Shown: one piece after another, positions 60,299 to 64,000 of the stretch
How the letters are laid out: the number at the start of each line of letters is the position of its first letter
How positions within the stretch are numbered: the first letter of the stretch is position 1
DNA from: Phoronis australis
Taxonomy: Eukaryota; Phoronida; Phoronidae
Length of the DNA: 64,000 bases
Assembly (NCBI GenBank): GCA_002633005.1
Contig: NMRA01000028.1
Span: 1-64,000 of the forward strand
Reading direction: 5' to 3'
The notes under the pieces: model-generated
The model's input: only the letters and a program-made list of their open reading frames with translations
Told to the model about the DNA's origin: nothing
The model's database searches: none
Position numbers and translations under genes: made by a program

Positions 60299-63200
60299 TT
60301 TTTAAAGTTACTATTTCACAGTATCTTGACATGTATATAGACTGTAGTCAACGACAGGACATGACAATACTTTTTCATCTTCTTCGTTGACCGTTACAGT
60401 ACATAAGCCAGACATTTCATTTTTTATAATTAATAAGTAAACCAGCAATACTTGATCGTTTTTTGCCTTAAAGGAGAATGCCACCCGATTTAATTAGTCT
60501 TTTTTACCATCTTAATCGGTCTATATCCACATCACCTCGTATACGCGGTCGATCTTACCTCCCCGAGAGGTGTCGCGTTAACCTGTGAGGAAGGTGAGAA
60601 ACGACGCAGCGACGTCAGTGGTTCTTTTGCTGAGGCAGTGCCGCTGTTATATGGTGTGGTGTATCGTTCTCGCTTGTGCTAACAATGAAGCTGCGAGGAA
60701 AGCGGATATATCGTTTTTCGATTTCCTCGAGAGCCCATAATGCCTCGAAAGTGGATCGCGGTAGTGAAGAACATGATGAAAAGCACACCGTTAATACCAA
60801 GTGTGAGGCCATGAAACTTCTCCGTGTCTGTCAGTGACCTGCAGTCGTCGGATCGGTTGTTGATCAATTTTTGATTATGGAGAATTGTAATTAGCCATGA
60901 AAACAAAAACAGTTACAATTAGTTCAAGGCATGAGAACATAATGTTATGTTTGATGACTGACTCGTTCGTCAGGCTTCAGTTTGGTCCTCTGGGTGTAGG
61001 ATGTTTTCGCCACTTCTTTTTCTCATCCCTAAAAAAGCGTCAGCAACTCTAGTTTGCAATTACGTGTACGTTACGTTGAGAATTTACTGCAATAAAATGC
61101 TCTAAATGTTATGCAGATTGAACTGCGAATCCAGCCAGTCTGTATTTCAATGTGACTACGTCATTACGTCAGCTGTTATAAACTCGCCTTACCTCAAATA
61201 AACCAACTATTTACCCATTAGCTTCCTGGCCGGAAAGAACTTACAGTTTCCTTATAGCTGGAGACCCAATTTGCAACAAGTTGACTTCAAAGTTGACTCA
61301 GCATCAATTGTTCCTAAGACCAGAAACCTCTTCTCGTCTGAATAAATTAACTTGGTCAAAGCAGTTTTGTAGCGGAAAGTGTTGTAAAGCGAGATTTAGT
61401 TTATTATTGATAAAATTGTTTGGTTTTATAGCACCTTTAATTACAGTTTATTTAAGTCCACATCCATCGGATTTTCAGTATGAAACTAAGAAATATAGCA
61501 GTGGGCAAACATTTTACCATGAAGAAATCACATTTATCTGAGCAGTGTGCAGTAGGCGAAATGAATATTCGTTAGAGGGATAATGTGGTGAGCCTGAGTA
61601 AGTAATGCCATTCGTTTGACTTGGAACATTCGTCAAAATCTGCTACAAGGTTATATGCCATGTCATCAATTTTGATTGATTTTTGATTTTCTGAAGAAAA
61701 CATACAGGCCTGCGTGCGTGGATGCAATGGCCTTGACTCAGTGGCAGAACCACCAAAACAAACAACATAAGTGATTAAATACCGCTAAATATTCGCATTT
61801 AAACAGGGGGTTAGAACGAATCCAGGGCCACGCTTCCAGATTCCAGCTACGAGTTCCCATACCTCAGTGTTGGATTATCAGGCACCAACCCATGACACAA
61901 ATCCACACTTGCCCCCCCCCTGAAACTCTACACACTCTCCGCCAAACTTCATACGTAGAGTTCAGATTCGTCATTTCGATCCTGACCCACAGTTCGGGTT
62001 CAAAGTTTGGTCACTGGACATGGAGTTTTGGGACGCGTGTGGAATTTGTACTGCTGAGTTCATGTTTGCAGCTGAGGCTTAAGCGATCGAAGTTGGATTT
62101 TAATGGAACAGTCATGGAATTAACTACGTGTTATAATACAATTGGACATGGCCTCCATGAGGCCAGGGAGCTAAATGAAAACAAAAATACGCCAGATGCA
62201 CAGAACTTGATTCTGAACAGGTAAAATTACCACGTGAGAGCTTCAACATACATGTAAGTTGATGCAACTAATAACACTAAAAATGAACTTTGCAAAGGTG
62301 ACTAACATTTAGGTCTGACTTTTGCAAACTGGAAACTTATCATGTACAACCTGAGATTGTAAGATAAATAAACACATTGCAACAGAAATGTTAAAATCAA
62401 GCACAACTACAAGCAAAGTAGATAAATGCGAATCGGTGACAACCCCTATATGGCAAAAGTACATTCGGGTAAGGTTATTTTAGATACTGTCCTTGTCGAA
62501 GGCCAGTACATCGTTACTGTAGAATCTTGTTAATTGCGTATTAGTTGTGATAAAGACGGTAAAAGTCCTGAATAAAAAAATAACATTTTCTTCACTGCAA
62601 TATTATGCTGTCGATGGAAAACCAAAGTACCTCCAAATCGTATACTACTTTATGAAATGAACAGGTTCAACTCACAATGCTATAATATCTAACTGACTTT
62701 GAAATGATAAAAAACTCATCGCTAATAGACTATCAATTTATTCTGGCACAACGCAATAACAGATTGTTGAATAAATGTCTAGTCGACGTTAATATGACAT
62801 GCTAAATGTATTAAAACTCCGAAACGTGTAATCACAAATTCCCAAATTATGAAAAACACTACTGGCATGAGTTATAGACTATTTCATATATCAGCCTTGT
62901 AATTAACTGTGTATTGTCTGCACTAATTTGAATTATAACTTCACTAAACAAACGGACCCTATGTAACTTGATTCATGGTTAACACTGCGTTCAAAATATA
63001 CTGGGCATAAACAAACAATTTCTTCAATCTATACTTCATAGAATGCTTAGACTACAAAACTAGTATAACACTGTATAAAATAAAGTACTCACTTCGGGAA
63101 GAACTCCTATAAAACAGTTTAGTTTTTCCGTAGTTTAAACTTAACTGATGCTGTTGTCACCATCTTGAATTTAACACCGACCATCAAAACAATGGAAAAT

Positions 63201-64000
63201 GGTTGCCAAAACGAAGGGGCAGTGAATCTTCTGCCACGTGTACTTCAACAACTGAATGCCTTATAAATGTATTACTGACAGTCCATTGTAATGACAGGTT
63301 TGCTATTTATTTTTAAACTTCAGGCAAACACTAGACGATATTGTCAATGTGTTTTAGTGTTGTTTTTTTACCAGTTAGTTTTTCTAAAACCTGAGTTTTA
63401 TTAAGATTCCCGTGAGTAATTAAATAGACAAAATGAGTATTTATTTTAGAGGCGTACAGTCAGGACCGGATCAATGTTCCTCGTGACCCCCAAGCTAGAA
63501 GAAGTCTGGGGCCTCATATTACAAAGTAGAAATGCCCAGTTACCTGAGATGCAACTAGCTCAACTAGGTTCCCTGCCCCTACTAAATCTGCCTATAGGTA
63601 CACCCCTTTGCCTTTGAGGGGGACTGGCTTCCATTCATAATATACTGTCTTATAATAACATAAAGGCGCCAGAACCGGTCCGGTAGGTCTAACGTCCTCC
63701 AGACCAATGTTTTCTGTAAAATATGTCAAAAAATAACCAAATCGGAGTTGAATTCTCAAACTTATCTGGGGAGGCCACCAGAACCCCCACAGGAGGCCCG
63801 GGGAGCACCCTCCTGTACCCTTCTCGTTGCAGAGTTCACTCGACTTGAGCGCCTGTGCATTTCTCGATCTGTCAAATTCGATGAGGAATTTCTCCAAGTA
63901 CTAGTTTCATTTATTTCTAAGCGTAATCACGAGGGAAACAACCTCATTGTTAAAATTCGTTAAAAAAACGGCCTCGCTAAGGCAAGGTTCTCTTCGAAGC

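Noticed and set aside
60615-60906. Overlapping minus-strand ORFs of 65 and 75 codons with a hydrophobic stretch
   Set aside because: Two frames of the same DNA are open, neither has clear splice sites or a recognisable domain, and I could not choose between them.
63592-63963. ORFs on both strands at the right end, possibly an exon
   Set aside because: Low-complexity Pro-rich and Gly-rich translation, with no splice signals or family pattern visible before the window ends.

Overview
The window is animal nuclear DNA. It is AT-rich, crowded with repeats, and its one clearly conserved gene is split by many GT-AG introns. The protein content (a PCID2 orthologue very close in length and sequence to the vertebrate protein, a large somatomedin-B-bearing family B GPCR and an MS4A-like four-pass membrane protein) together with the repeat-rich layout suggests a marine invertebrate, probably a deuterostome (hemichordate, cephalochordate or echinoderm). 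I cannot name the species from the sequence alone.

Layout. 1-900: a short hexamer repeat and a roughly 540-bp direct duplication. About 1600-16250: a decayed array of multi-kilobase tandem units, interrupted at 9668-11348 by a 1.68-kb interspersed element. 17170-19145: a graveyard of mobile elements (dead LINE reverse transcriptase, microsatellites, dead Tc1-like transposase, a partial copy of the same interspersed element). 19780-35698: PCID2 on the plus strand, 13 coding exons encoding 399 aa, with introns carrying minisatellites, a 164-bp hairpin, tRNA-like sequences, a 175-base assembly gap and four more copies of the interspersed element. 37251 to about 47041: a minus-strand gene for an MS4A/CD20-like four-transmembrane protein. 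Two exons are clear, a first exon is plausible, and the exon for the second membrane segment was not found. Its introns hold a 1.8-kb array of a 21-bp palindromic unit and a 3-kb region bounded by inverted motifs. 52841-54220: a transposon-like element with roughly 280-300-bp inverted arms around two ORFs. 55000-57522: an intact single-exon GPCR of 840 aa. 57523-64000: mostly unannotatable AT-rich DNA with a truncated GC-rich MITE and one weak ORF.

The three genes have unrelated roles (mRNA export, membrane signalling, four-pass membrane protein), so there is no sign of a functional cluster. The most unusual feature is the interspersed element seen at six places. It is built from about 145-bp subunits, each carrying a CCACTAGG(N)GGC core that matches the commonly quoted CTCF consensus, always in the same orientation, and four of the six copies lie inside PCID2 introns.
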